Shown one piece after another: positions 7,849-16,689 of a stretch of 64,000 nt of DNA; the stretch's first letter is position 1, and every line of letters begins with the position of its first letter. Below the pieces are notes generated by a model that was not told where the DNA came from, made no database searches, and saw nothing but the letters and a program-made list of their open reading frames with translations. This stretch comes from JACQHM01 sp964535215. Its GTDB lineage: Bacteria; Methylomirabilota; Methylomirabilia; Methylomirabilales; JACQHM01. The stretch is from the NCBI GenBank assembly GCA_964535215.1, contig CAZHST010000010.1:21996-85995 (forward strand). The letters are read 5' to 3'. A program made the position numbers and the translations under genes.

Positions 7849-9750
7849 ATGGGACTTCGTCCTCTTGGATCATCTTCCATGCTCCTGTACGCCTTCGGCG
7901 CGCTGGTGGTGGGGATGGTCTTGATCGCCTTTCGGCTCTCGACCCGGGTGGAGCAACCCGTGGGGGCCCGCGTCCCGGCGATTGACCTCCACACCCACCT
8001 TGGGGGGGTGGAGACCTGGCCGGGCCAGACGCCGAATTTTCGGGAGATCCTGGACTCCATGGACGCCCGTCACATTGCGCTCGTTGTGGACTTTAAGGCC
8101 CCCTACCCGGGCCACGAGGTCTATGGGGAGCGGGTCAGCCAGCGTCTGGCCCGGTATCCGGATCCGAACCGGTTTAAGCTGTTTGCCAACGTCCCTCTCG
8201 CCGATTCCAACCATGTCTTTCTGGCCGAATCGGTCCCGAACTACGCGGAGTGGGTGGCCGGCATCCTTCAGGACTCCATCGGGCGGGGGGCGTCCGGCTT
8301 GAAACTCAAATTCCAGGCAGGGACCGGTTACTGGGTGTACGATTCCAAGGGGGTCTTGGTCCCCCTGGACACCCCTTCCCTGGACCGGCTTTGGGAAAAG
8401 GCCTCCAATCTGCGGATCCCGGTCCTGCTCCACTTCGGTTCGGGCTACAAGGCCGACCATCAACCCGGGGGGGCCTTGGAGGGGGTCCGCTGGGAGATGC
8501 TGATGTACGAACGCGAGCGGGTCCTCCGCCGGCATCCGCGGCTGATCCTGATCGGCGCCCATTGGGGGTCCTCGGCCCAGGACCTGTCATACCTCTGGGA
8601 GCTCCTGGACCGGTATCCCAACTTCTACGTCGAGGGGAGCGCCCACCAGGCGAAGGACGTCTTTGGCACGGTGGATCCTTACAAGGGGCAGTTCCTCACC
8701 CGGTTTCAGGACAGGATCCTGTTCGGGACCGACTATATGGAGGCGACGATGCCGTGGCTGACCTCCTACCGCCAGCGGCTTGACATGATCCTCCCCTGGA
8801 TCGAGAGGTGGCCGGTCCCCCAGACGGTCTTGGCGAAGTATTACGGTGCGAACGCGAGGAAGATCCTTCACCTCAATCGGGACAATGCCATCCCCGTCGC
8901 CCATGCGGGGTTTCCCCAGACCCGTCTTGTGGGGGACCTCACAACCCTGAACGGGGGAGGGAGTTACGACTTCGAGGGATCCCCGTTGACGTATCGGTGG
9001 CGTCAGGTGAGCGGCCCGACGGTTAGGCTTTCCTCACCGACCAGCCCCTCGCCCACCTTCACCCCCAGGGAAGAGGGGGTGTACGGGTTTGAGCTGGTGG
9101 TGGATGACGGTGAACACCCCAGCGCCCCCCGGCAGGTGGCGGTCACCGTGGTGGGAGGCGACCACCTCTTCCGGGAATCCAACGGCCTTGTGGTGATCGA
9201 AGCCGAGGATTACTGGAGGAAGACCGATCGGGGAGGCCGTCGGTGGACCTTTGCCCATTCGCTCCCCGGCTTCTCAGGTCAGGGCTACATGGAGATCGGG
9301 TCTGCCCCTGGGGCATCGGTGGAGATCGGCCGATTCAGGAGCGAGGCCGCCGAACTCGCGTACAAGGTCTGGATTACCACCCCCGGGACCTACGTTGTCT
9401 ACCTCCGGGGCTCCGCCCATGAGGCCTCAGGCGGCAGCGTCCACGTTGGCCTGGACGGCGAGGAGGTGCGTCTGGCCGATCGGATTGGTCCCTTTCCTGG
9501 GGGAACCTGGTCGTGGGTTCACGAGACCCGGGAGAGGAACGGGGAAACCGGCCATCTTGACCGGAACCTGGCGGTCTTGAACATCGCCGAGCCCGGCCCT
9601 CACCTCATCAGCGTCTGGATTGGTGAAGGGGGCTTGAAGCTGGATAAGCTCATCCTCGCCCGGCCCATGTCTTCCCAGACCCGGTTCCCGCTCTTTGACC
9701 CTGGACCGGGGGTAGGACCGGGGGAGAGCCCTTACCTCACCGGGAACTGA
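7849..9750 (+). CDS. Membrane-anchored amidohydrolase with PKD-like and carbohydrate-binding-like domains
   Basis: A 633-aa protein with a single N-terminal hydrophobic anchor (about residues 11-28). A TIM-barrel amidohydrolase domain follows (about 45-340): the metal motif is DLHTHLG, later His residues are in LLHFGSG and LIGAHWG, and the late Asp is in ILFGTDYME. Residues about 345-435 look like a PKD/Ig-like beta domain (YRWRQVSGP, then YGFELVVDDGEH). The C-terminal 190 residues (VVIEAEDYWRKTDRGG, then YVVYLRGSAHEA) resemble CBM6/35-type sugar-binding folds. Probably extracytoplasmic and acting on a glycan or glycan-linked amide or ester, but the substrate is unknown. The position after the flippase fits a role on exported polymer. 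Confidence 0.65.
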   Translation: MGLRPLGSSSMLLYAFGALVVGMVLIAFRLSTRVEQPVGARVPAIDLHTHLGGVETWPGQTPNFREILDSMDARHIALVVDFKAPYPGHEVYGERVSQRLARYPDPNRFKLFANVPLADSNHVFLAESVPNYAEWVAGILQDSIGRGASGLKLKFQAGTGYWVYDSKGVLVPLDTPSLDRLWEKASNLRIPVLLHFGSGYKADHQPGGALEGVRWEMLMYERERVLRRHPRLILIGAHWGSSAQDLSYLWELLDRYPNFYVEGSAHQAKDVFGTVDPYKGQFLTRFQDRILFGTDYMEATMPWLTSYRQRLDMILPWIERWPVPQTVLAKYYGANARKILHLNRDNAIPVAHAGFPQTRLVGDLTTLNGGGSYDFEGSPLTYRWRQVSGPTVRLSSPTSPSPTFTPREEGVYGFELVVDDGEHPSAPRQVAVTVVGGDHLFRESNGLVVIEAEDYWRKTDRGGRRWTFAHSLPGFSGQGYMEIGSAPGASVEIGRFRSEAAELAYKVWITTPGTYVVYLRGSAHEASGGSVHVGLDGEEVRLADRIGPFPGGTWSWVHETRERNGETGHLDRNLAVLNIAEPGPHLISVWIGEGGLKLDKLILARPMSSQTRFPLFDPGPGVGPGESPYLTGN

Positions 9751-9778
9751 TGCCTGGGTCGAGGGTTGGGATTGCGTC

Positions 9779-10606
9779 ATGGGACATCCCCAGATCTACT
9801 CGCGCGAGTACTACCAGCGGATCTTCGAGCTGGAGGAGCGGCACTGGTGGCACCTGGGCATGCGGGAGATCGCGGCAGCCCTTCTCCGCTCCCAGGGCGG
9901 CGACCGGCAGTACGTTCGCGTCCTGGATGCCGGATGTGGGACGGGGGGCGGCATGAGATGGACGAGGGACATCTTGGGGGCCCGGGTGGTCATCGGGATG
10001 GACATCGCCTGGGAGGCCCTCGAGCTCTGCCGGTCTCGGCCGGCCGGGCCCGTGCTGCAGGCGTCCGTCCTCCAGCTCCCTTTTCGCCAGGAATCCTTCG
10101 ATCTCCTCATCTGCCAGGATGTCCTGCAGCACCTGCCGACCGATGGGTCGGATGTCCAAGCCCTGGCCGAGATGTACCGGGTCCTGCGTCCCGGGGGGCT
10201 TCTCCTCGTGCGCGCCAACTCCCGCCTGGGGATGGGGCAGGAGGAGGCGGCGCGGGATGCCGATTTTCAACGCTACACGCTGCCGGAGATCGCCTCGCGG
10301 GTCCAAGCCGTCGGGTTCGTTGTCACCCGCGCCACCTATGCGAATGCCCTCCCGGCCCTCTACGGGTCGTTGAGGCGATGGGTCCAGCTCCGTTTCCGTC
10401 ACCGCCATCCTCCGCGCCTCTACGAGGGGCTGGTCCTTCGGGATACGGCCTCCCGGTGCCCCTGGCTGAACCGTCTTTTGCTGGCCCTCCTGAAGCTGGA
10501 GGGGTGGTACCTTTCGGTGTCCGGCCGGGGCCTGGTCTTCGGTCATTCGACCTTCTGTCTCGGCCTGAAGCCCCTCCGGGACGAGGGCTCGGTTGAGAGG
10601 AGTTGA
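9779..10606 (+). CDS. SAM-dependent class I methyltransferase
   Basis: 275-aa class I methyltransferase. Motif I is VLDAGCGTGGG (residues about 43-53), the acidic ribose-binding residue is in GMDIAWEAL, and the post-I motif FDLLICQDVLQH follows. The N-terminal segment REYYQRIFELEERHWW is typical of methyltransferases in surface-polysaccharide clusters and of lipid-associated UbiE-like enzymes. ATG 9779 fits the conserved N-terminus. The 3' end is followed by a small membrane protein. Acceptor unknown. Confidence 0.75.
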   Translation: MGHPQIYSREYYQRIFELEERHWWHLGMREIAAALLRSQGGDRQYVRVLDAGCGTGGGMRWTRDILGARVVIGMDIAWEALELCRSRPAGPVLQASVLQLPFRQESFDLLICQDVLQHLPTDGSDVQALAEMYRVLRPGGLLLVRANSRLGMGQEEAARDADFQRYTLPEIASRVQAVGFVVTRATYANALPALYGSLRRWVQLRFRHRHPPRLYEGLVLRDTASRCPWLNRLLLALLKLEGWYLSVSGRGLVFGHSTFCLGLKPLRDEGSVERS

Positions 10607-10637
10607 TGGAGGCTGCCTTCAAGGGAAGGGGGGGGAC

Positions 10638-10973
10638 ATGGGAGAGGGGGAGGAGCGGAGGAGCCCTGAAGAGGTTGTCCTCACCCGGTTGCTCCGCTTG
10701 AACGCAACAGTCCAGGGTATCATCACCGGCCTTGTGCTCGGGCTCGGGATCTTCATCGCCACGAACTGGCTCATCCTGAAGGGGGGACCGGTCGTGGGCT
10801 CCCACCTGGCCCTCCTGGGTCAGTTCTTCATCGGGTACCGGGTGACGTTCGTGGGGAGTCTCATCGGGTTTGCCTACGGGTTTGTCACCGGGTTCCTGAT
10901 CGGCTACTTCGTCTCCAAGCTGTACAATTGGCTTGTGGACCTCAGGGAGGGGAGGCCCCGCCGTCACGCTTGA
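10638..10973 (+). CDS. Small membrane protein of unknown function
   Basis: 111-aa protein from ATG 10638, which follows a long purine-rich ribosome site. An acidic cytoplasmic N-terminus (MGEGEERRSPEEVVLTR) leads to two or three membrane segments. The first contains GIITGLVLGLGIFIATNWLI and the last GSLIGFAYGFVTGFLIGYF, both rich in Gly as in tightly packed helix pairs. The C-terminus is basic. No family is recognised. Placement between a methyltransferase and a GT2 suggests a helper of glycan assembly at the inner membrane. Confidence 0.6.
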   Translation: MGEGEERRSPEEVVLTRLLRLNATVQGIITGLVLGLGIFIATNWLILKGGPVVGSHLALLGQFFIGYRVTFVGSLIGFAYGFVTGFLIGYFVSKLYNWLVDLREGRPRRHA

Positions 10974-10996
10974 ACGATCCGTCGTGGGGAGGAGTC

Positions 10997-11920
10997 ATGC
11001 CGGATGGGAGCTCTGGGGCCGATACGCCGGCCTTGTCCGTCGTCATCGCCTCCGTCAACGGCTACCCGTATATTGCCCGGTGTTTGAGCTCCCTGGAGGA
11101 GCAGCGGGCCAAGGCGGGCGCCGAGGTGATCGTGGTGGAAGGTTCCGGCGATGATACCGCCCGGCGGATTGCGGAGGAGTATCCTTGGGCCACGGTCATC
11201 CCCCTCTCGATACCACGGCCCATCCCCCAGCTTCGGAGCCTTGGCATCCGCCGGGCCAGGGGGGGGATCGTCGTGACCACCGAGGACCACTGCCTCTTCG
11301 ACCAGGACTGGTACGAGCGAATCCTGCAGGCCCACCGGGTCCACCCGCATCCGGCCATCGGGGGTGCGGTCGAGAACGGGAGCCGCGGGCGCCTCGTGGA
11401 CTGGGCGGCCTACATCTGTGAGTACGGCAAGTTCATGCTGCCCTTTCCCTCCGGTCCCGCCACCGATCTCCCCGGCCCCAACGTCTCCTACAAGAGGGAC
11501 GTGCTCGAGGAGGTGTGCGGGGACCTGCTGGATCAGGGGGTGTGGGAGAACGTCCTCCACGAGCGGCTGTTGTCCCAGGGGATGGGGCTCTGGATGGAGC
11601 CGTCCATTGTGGTCTACCACGCCAAGACCTTCGGGTTCTGGGAGTTCCTTGCCCAGCGGTACCACTTCGGGCGCTCCTTTGCAGCCGGCCGGGTGGCCCG
11701 GGCCCCCCTCTCGACCAGGGCGTTCTTTGGGGTGATCTCACCCCTCCTGCCCCCCCTCTTCCTCTGGCGGTACGCCAGGGCCTTCATCGGGAAGCGACGG
11801 TTCATCGGGGAGTTCATCAAGACCCTCCCCCTTCTGGTTCTCTTCGCCGTCGCCTGGTCGGTCGGGGAGTTCTTGGGGTATGCCTTCGGGGACGGTGGCA
11901 GCTCCCTGCGGGTCAAGTAG
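10997..11920 (+). CDS. GT2-like glycosyltransferase, paralog 1 of 3
   Basis: 307-aa GT-A fold protein. The opening LSVVIASVNGYPYIARCLSS and EVIVVEGSGDDTARR are GT2-like. The usual DXD site reads TTEDHCLFDQDWYERI. Downstream AAYICEYGKFMLPFP and VSYKRDVLEEV form a signature shared with the genes at 14082 and 14960. The C-terminus has hydrophobic segments likely to attach it to the membrane. ATG 10997 has a GGGGAGGAG ribosome site four bases upstream. Activity on nucleotide or polyprenyl-phosphate sugars is inferred. Confidence 0.75.
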   Translation: MPDGSSGADTPALSVVIASVNGYPYIARCLSSLEEQRAKAGAEVIVVEGSGDDTARRIAEEYPWATVIPLSIPRPIPQLRSLGIRRARGGIVVTTEDHCLFDQDWYERILQAHRVHPHPAIGGAVENGSRGRLVDWAAYICEYGKFMLPFPSGPATDLPGPNVSYKRDVLEEVCGDLLDQGVWENVLHERLLSQGMGLWMEPSIVVYHAKTFGFWEFLAQRYHFGRSFAAGRVARAPLSTRAFFGVISPLLPPLFLWRYARAFIGKRRFIGEFIKTLPLLVLFAVAWSVGEFLGYAFGDGGSSLRVK

Positions 11921-11929
11921 GGGGATCCG

Positions 11930-12967
11930 ATGCGGCTTGGTCTGATCGGTTGCGGATGGGCCGGATCGCTACGGGCGGCCGCCATCGCCCGCCTGGCGGG
12001 ATTCCGGCTTGTCGCCGTTGCCGATCAGGACCGGGCCCGGGCCCGGGCCCTCTCCCGTACCTACGGGGCCGTTATGGATCCTGACTGGCGATCCCTGGTC
12101 TGTCGGGATGATCTGGAGGCGGTCATCGTGTCTACGCCGCCGCCCCTCCACCTCGAGATGTGTGTGAGGGCGCTTGAGCACAAAAAGCACGTGCTCTGCG
12201 AGAAGCCCTTGGGGCGAACCCCTTCCGAGTGCCGGGAGATTCTGGAAGCGGCCGGGCGGAATGGCCGCCTGGTGGCCACGGGCTTCAACTACCGCTTCTA
12301 CCCGGCCATCGTCAAGGCGCGGGAGATCCTCGACGCCGGCCTGATCGGTAGCCTTGACCACATCCGGGGTTACGCGGGCCACCCGGGGGGGCGCGAGTTC
12401 ACCCACCCCTGGGTGCACGATGTCAACGTGATGGGGGGTGGGGCCCTTTTGGACAACGGCATCCACATTATTGACCTGACCCGCTACTTCCTCGGTGAGG
12501 TGATCGAGGTCAAGGGGTACGCGACCGGTCACGTCTGGGGGTTCCCCGGATGTGAGGACAACGGCTTTGCGCTCCTGAAGAGTCCAGCGGGGAAGGTCGC
12601 TTGCCTTCAGGCGAGCTGGAGCGAGTGGCGGGGCTACCGGTTCGCCATTGAGGTCTACGGCACCCATGGGTGTGTACGGGCCTCCTATCCGCCCATGATG
12701 ACCCAGGTGGTTCGGGTGGACAACCCCGGTGGACGCCCCCGTCGGCGGTTGTACCTCTTTCCGCGGCTCCAGCTCATCGAGCGCCTCCGCTCCCACCGCT
12801 GGACCGCCCTCCAGAGCTTCCGGCAAGAGCTTAAGGCCTTTGCCCGGGCCACCTGGGGGGAGAAGACCCCCATCGCCCTTGGCCTCGATGGTCTGAGAGC
12901 CGTTCAGATAGCATACGCCGTCTATCGCTCTTCCGCCGATGGGGGGACGGTCCGCTTGGAGGATTGA
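11930..12967 (+). CDS. Gfo/Idh/MocA-family oxidoreductase
   Basis: 345-aa NAD(P)-dependent dehydrogenase. The Rossmann motif is LGLIGCGWAGSLRAAAI and the family's EKP motif is HVLCEKPLG, where the Lys is catalytic. The C-terminal alpha/beta domain includes GGGALLDNGIHIIDLTRYF, giving the D-x3-H pair typical of the family. In polysaccharide clusters these enzymes often oxidise the 3-position of nucleotide sugars before amination, or act on myo-inositol-type polyols. A second member follows directly at 13012. Substrate is not resolved. Confidence 0.8.
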   Translation: MRLGLIGCGWAGSLRAAAIARLAGFRLVAVADQDRARARALSRTYGAVMDPDWRSLVCRDDLEAVIVSTPPPLHLEMCVRALEHKKHVLCEKPLGRTPSECREILEAAGRNGRLVATGFNYRFYPAIVKAREILDAGLIGSLDHIRGYAGHPGGREFTHPWVHDVNVMGGGALLDNGIHIIDLTRYFLGEVIEVKGYATGHVWGFPGCEDNGFALLKSPAGKVACLQASWSEWRGYRFAIEVYGTHGCVRASYPPMMTQVVRVDNPGGRPRRRLYLFPRLQLIERLRSHRWTALQSFRQELKAFARATWGEKTPIALGLDGLRAVQIAYAVYRSSADGGTVRLED

Positions 12968-13011
12968 GCGATGCTCCCAGCCCTGCCTGTTGGATCTTAG
13001 GGGGTGACCTC

Positions 13012-14085
13012 GTGGTTCGGATAGCGATCTTCGGCCTGGGGGGCGTTGCCGAGCAGATCCACCTGCCCGCGTGTGGCCTGCTCCCGGACGTTGAGGTCGT
13101 TGCCGCCTGCGAGCCCGACCCCGACCGCCGCCGTCGGGTCGGGAGGCGGTTCGGGATCCGGGGGCTCTATGGCGACCCGGAGAGCCTTCTTAAGGAGGAG
13201 AAGCCGGATATCGTGATCATCGGAACGCCGCCTGACTCCCACCGGGAGCTCTGTCTCCTCGCCCTGGACCACGGGGCCCATGTCTTCTGCGAGAAGCCCT
13301 TTGTCCAAAGTGTCGCCCAGGCCGATGAGGTCATCGAGGTGGCCGAGCGCCGGCGGCTCTCGGTCGTCGTGAACAACCAGTACCGGTTCATGAAGATCTA
13401 TCACCTGGCGAAGGAGCGGATCGCGAGCGGGGAATACGGGAGGCCGTTCCTCATCCAGTGCTGGCAGCAGATGTTCCATCCCCCGTCCATGGAGGGGAAC
13501 TGGCGCGCCAGGCTGGTCCGGTCCACGTTGTACGAGTTCGGCACCCATCCCCTCGATCTCATCTGCTTTTTCTTCGATGCCCTCCCGCTCTCGATCACCG
13601 CCCACACCCCCCGCCCGTATCCGGACCTCGAGGCTGATGTGATCGTGCAGGCGACGCTCCGGTTTCCCGGGGAACGGTTGGCAACGCTCCTGCTCAACCG
13701 GGTCAGCCATGCCCTCGAGCGGTACCTGGAGATGCGGGTGGATTGCGAGAAGGCTTCCCTCCGTCTCTCCTTTGGCGGGGTGGCCCGGGCCACCCTGGAT
13801 TGGTCCCGCCTCCTGAGACGGCCCATTGGACGGTTCACCCTGGTGAGGGGCGGGGAGGCGAGGGCTGAGGCCGGTGGCCGATCCCGGGTCATCGCCAGGG
13901 AGTGGCAGGAGGGCCGGGCATCGGCGACGGCCGTGAATCTCCGGAGACTGATCGAGGACGTGAGAAGCGGGAGGGCCTCAAACGACCAGGCCCGGCACGC
14001 CCGGGAGCTGCTCCGGATCGTGTCCGCCGGGTACGAGTCGGCCCGGACTGGGGAGACCGTCTGGCTCCGGAGGTCCGACCCATGA
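13012..14085 (+). CDS. Gfo/Idh/MocA-family oxidoreductase
   Basis: 357-aa paralog of the preceding dehydrogenase. It has the Rossmann motif IAIFGLGGVAEQIHLPAC, the EKP motif HVFCEKPFVQS and the C-terminal YEFGTHPLDLICFF with the family's His. GTG 13012 is preferred because GGGGTGA stands upstream and the protein then starts VVRIAIFGLGG; a TTG at 12964 overlapping the previous stop is possible. Its stop overlaps the next gene as ATGA (14082-14085). The two dehydrogenases share modest identity, so this is an old duplication or two distinct substrates. Confidence 0.8.
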   Translation: MVRIAIFGLGGVAEQIHLPACGLLPDVEVVAACEPDPDRRRRVGRRFGIRGLYGDPESLLKEEKPDIVIIGTPPDSHRELCLLALDHGAHVFCEKPFVQSVAQADEVIEVAERRRLSVVVNNQYRFMKIYHLAKERIASGEYGRPFLIQCWQQMFHPPSMEGNWRARLVRSTLYEFGTHPLDLICFFFDALPLSITAHTPRPYPDLEADVIVQATLRFPGERLATLLLNRVSHALERYLEMRVDCEKASLRLSFGGVARATLDWSRLLRRPIGRFTLVRGGEARAEAGGRSRVIAREWQEGRASATAVNLRRLIEDVRSGRASNDQARHARELLRIVSAGYESARTGETVWLRRSDP

Positions 14086-14963
14086 TCCCCGACAGGCCGA
14101 AGCTCTCGGTGGTGGTGGCCTCGCAGAACGCCCGGGCCAGCATCGAGGCGTGCCTGGCGGCGCTGGAGGCCCAACGGCCGGAGGGGGTGGAGGTGGTGGT
14201 GGTGGATAACTCCACCGATGGAACGGCCGAGATCATCAAGAGGCATTTCCCCAGGGTCAGGCTCATCGTCCAACCCCCATCCGCCCTCATCCCCGAGCTC
14301 TGGGAGGCAGGCATCCGTCAGAGCACCGGCGAGATCGTGGCGATCACTACCGCCCACTGCGTTCCCGGGAGAGACTGGATCACCCGGATCATCCAGGCCC
14401 ACGAAGCTCCGGTCCCCGCGATCGGCGGTGCCGTTGAGAACGACGAATCCGCCGGCCTCGTGGATTGGGCCGTCTACTTTTGCCGGTACAGCCGGTACAT
14501 GCTCCCCTTCCCGGAGGGCCCTGTCCCGGAGATCCCGGGTGACAATGCCTCCTACAAGCGGGCCTCCATTGACCGGTATCCAGGGGTGAGGCGTCACGGG
14601 TTCTGGGAACCGGCCGTCCACGCCGAGCTGAGGAAGGCAGGGCTGGAGCTATGGCTCGTGCCTTCAATCGTTGTCTGTCACCGACGATCCTTCGGGTTCT
14701 TCGGCTTCCTGAAGCAGCGGTTTCAGCACGGGAGGCAGTTCGGGGCATGGCGGGCCTCAAGCCTGACCCCCTCCAGGCGGGCCCTCTCTATCGTCCTCTC
14801 CCCGGCCATCCCCTTTGTGCTCCTGACCCGGATCGTCCGGCAGGTCCTGGGGAAACGACGGCATCGGGGCAAGCTCTTCGCCTCCCTTCCAATCCTGGCC
14901 CTATTTCTCCTGGCCTGGACGGGGGGTGAGCTGATAGGGTATCTGGGGGGATCGAAGGGATGA
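14082..14963 (+). CDS. GT2-like glycosyltransferase, paralog 2 of 3
   Basis: 293 aa, starting at ATG 14082 within an ATGA overlap with the preceding gene. The GT2 opening is LSVVVASQNARASIEACLAA, then VEVVVVDNSTDGTAEII. The usual DXD position reads TTAHCVPGRDW, so no acidic pair is visible there. It shares AVYFCRYSRYMLPFPEG and ASYKRASIDRY with its paralogs, and carries C-terminal hydrophobic segments. Its own stop overlaps the following paralog, again as ATGA. Likely transfers a sugar, but the altered metal site leaves this open. Confidence 0.7.
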   Translation: MIPDRPKLSVVVASQNARASIEACLAALEAQRPEGVEVVVVDNSTDGTAEIIKRHFPRVRLIVQPPSALIPELWEAGIRQSTGEIVAITTAHCVPGRDWITRIIQAHEAPVPAIGGAVENDESAGLVDWAVYFCRYSRYMLPFPEGPVPEIPGDNASYKRASIDRYPGVRRHGFWEPAVHAELRKAGLELWLVPSIVVCHRRSFGFFGFLKQRFQHGRQFGAWRASSLTPSRRALSIVLSPAIPFVLLTRIVRQVLGKRRHRGKLFASLPILALFLLAWTGGELIGYLGGSKG

Positions 14964-15862
14964 CCGACCCCACCCCGAGGTTGACGGTGATCCTCACCTC
15001 GACGGCCCCTCTCTGGGAGGTGCCGGCCTCTCTGGTCACCGTTGGAGAGCAGGGGAGGGGCCAGCCGGTGGAGATCATCCTGGCCTCTTGTTCCAACGGC
15101 GAGGTCCCGGAAGGGATGGAGGTCGTCCCTCCCGGGGTCATCCTCATCCAGCGCCCGCAGGGGGCGACCCTCCCGGAGCTTCTCGGGACGGCCATCGCCC
15201 GGGCGAGGGGTGAGGTCATCGCCATCACCGATGTCGCCTGTGGGATCGCGGAGGGGTGGCTCTCAGAGGTCATGAAGGCCCATGAGGCGCCGCACCCGGT
15301 CATCGGCGGGGCCGTCGAACCGGAGGGGCTCAGGACCCTTGTGGACTGGGCGGCCTATTTCTGCGATTATGGCCAGTTTATGCTGCCCCTGGCCGAGGGG
15401 GTGGTGAGGGAGGTGCCCGGCAACAACCTCTCGTTGAAGCGGTGGGCCCTGGCCAAGGGGAGGGAGTTTGTGGAGGGGGAGTTTTGGAAGACGTACTGGT
15501 GCCGGCGGATCCAGGCGGAGGGGCTCTACCTTTACGCGGTCCCCTCCATCGTCGTCTCCTACCGGAAATCCTTTGGCCTCTGGCGGTACCTGGTCCACCG
15601 GTTCCGGAATGGGCGATGCTTTGCCGGGATGCGCACGGCCGGGCTCGGTCCAGGGGGACGGGTAGGGTACCTGGTGGGCTCCCCGGGGTTACCGATCCTC
15701 TTCTGCCTCCGGCTCCTGAAGGCCGTCCTGCCGAAGCGGCGCTACCGGCGCCAGCTCGTCCTCTCCTTCCCGATCATCATCCTCGCGATGGTGAGCTGGG
15801 CCCTCGGGGAGTTCTGGGGGTACCTCTCGGGACCGGGGACGAGCTGCCGTCATGTCAGGTGA
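14960..15862 (+). CDS. GT2-like glycosyltransferase, divergent paralog 3 of 3
   Basis: 300-aa protein coupled to paralog 2 by ATGA (14960-14963). It keeps the paralog signature (AAYFCDYGQFMLPLAEG, NLSLKRWALAKG) and the C-terminal membrane segments. The N-terminal nucleotide-binding part is degraded: LTVILTSTAPLWEVPASL replaces the usual VSVVIPxYN pattern, and the DXD region reads ITDVACGIAEGW. It may be a non-catalytic partner of the neighbouring paralogs or use an unusual donor. The reading frame is intact, which argues against simple decay. Confidence 0.65.
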   Translation: MTDPTPRLTVILTSTAPLWEVPASLVTVGEQGRGQPVEIILASCSNGEVPEGMEVVPPGVILIQRPQGATLPELLGTAIARARGEVIAITDVACGIAEGWLSEVMKAHEAPHPVIGGAVEPEGLRTLVDWAAYFCDYGQFMLPLAEGVVREVPGNNLSLKRWALAKGREFVEGEFWKTYWCRRIQAEGLYLYAVPSIVVSYRKSFGLWRYLVHRFRNGRCFAGMRTAGLGPGGRVGYLVGSPGLPILFCLRLLKAVLPKRRYRRQLVLSFPIIILAMVSWALGEFWGYLSGPGTSCRHVR

Positions 15863-16664
15863 GGGGATGTCGCCTTCCGGGATGATGGGGATCCTGACCT
15901 ACCACTCGCTGGACGACAGCGGCTCGGTGCTCTCCACCCCGCCAGGGCGTTTCGCCGAGCAGATGCGGATCCTCTCCGAGCTGGGCGTGCGGGTCGTCCC
16001 CCTGGGTCAAGTCCGGTATGAGCTGGGGAGCCTCCGGCCTCCCGAGCGCCTGGTGGCGATCACCTTTGATGACGGTTTCAGGAGCGTCTACGAGCACGCC
16101 CTTCCGGTCCTCCAGCGCTACGGCTTCCCAGCCACCGTCTTCCTGGTGACCGATTATTGCGGCAAGACCAATGCCTGGCCCGGCCAACCCCTCACCGCTC
16201 TCCGCCGCCCCCTCCTGACCTGGGCCCAGGTCAGGGAGATGAGCGGGGCGGGGATCACCTTCGGGAGCCATACCCGGACGCACCCTGACCTGAGGACGCT
16301 CCCCCCCTCTGGGGTGGAGGAGGAGCTGGTCCTTTCAAAGAAGATCATTGAGGATGCCATCGGTGGCCCTGTGGACACGTTCGCGTACCCGTACGGGGCC
16401 TACAACGACACGGTCAGGCATTTGGCGGAGGAGCATTTCGCCCTCGCCTGCTCGACGACCCTCGGCTTTGTCAGGCCGGGGAGTGACCCCTTTGCCCTTC
16501 CCCGGCTCGACATGTACTACCTCCGCCATCCCCTGGTGTTCCGGCGTCTCTTCTCACAGGAGCTGGACCTGTACATCCGCCTCAGGGGGAGGTTGCGCCG
16601 TCTCCGCCGGCGGCCCCCGGGGGGGATGCATCGCTTGGGTCCGGGGGTGGGCGGATGGGCCTGA
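15852..16664 (+). CDS. Polysaccharide deacetylase (NodB/CE4 family)
   Basis: 270-aa CE4 metalloenzyme that removes N- or O-acetyl groups from glycans. The catalytic base and metal Asp are in AITFDDGFRS (Asp73-Asp74 from ATG 15852). The metal histidines are in FGSHTRTHPDL (His140 and His144). FAYPYGAYND supplies the conserved Arg-motif region. The N-terminal MMGILTYHSLDD is typical of polymer-associated deacetylases. No signal peptide is evident, so it may act on the cytoplasmic lipid-linked intermediate. The start could be ATG 15852, 15867 or 15882. It overlaps the preceding gene by 11 bases. Confidence 0.85.
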   Translation: MSGEGMSPSGMMGILTYHSLDDSGSVLSTPPGRFAEQMRILSELGVRVVPLGQVRYELGSLRPPERLVAITFDDGFRSVYEHALPVLQRYGFPATVFLVTDYCGKTNAWPGQPLTALRRPLLTWAQVREMSGAGITFGSHTRTHPDLRTLPPSGVEEELVLSKKIIEDAIGGPVDTFAYPYGAYNDTVRHLAEEHFALACSTTLGFVRPGSDPFALPRLDMYYLRHPLVFRRLFSQELDLYIRLRGRLRRLRRRPPGGMHRLGPGVGGWA

Positions 16665-16689
16665 GCCCCGGCCCGGGAGGAGGGATCGC

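Noticed and set aside
16348..16689. Upstream extension of the epimerase gene
   Set aside because: This part of the open frame lies inside the polysaccharide deacetylase gene and is Arg/Ser-rich noise. GTG 16690 has a good ribosome site.
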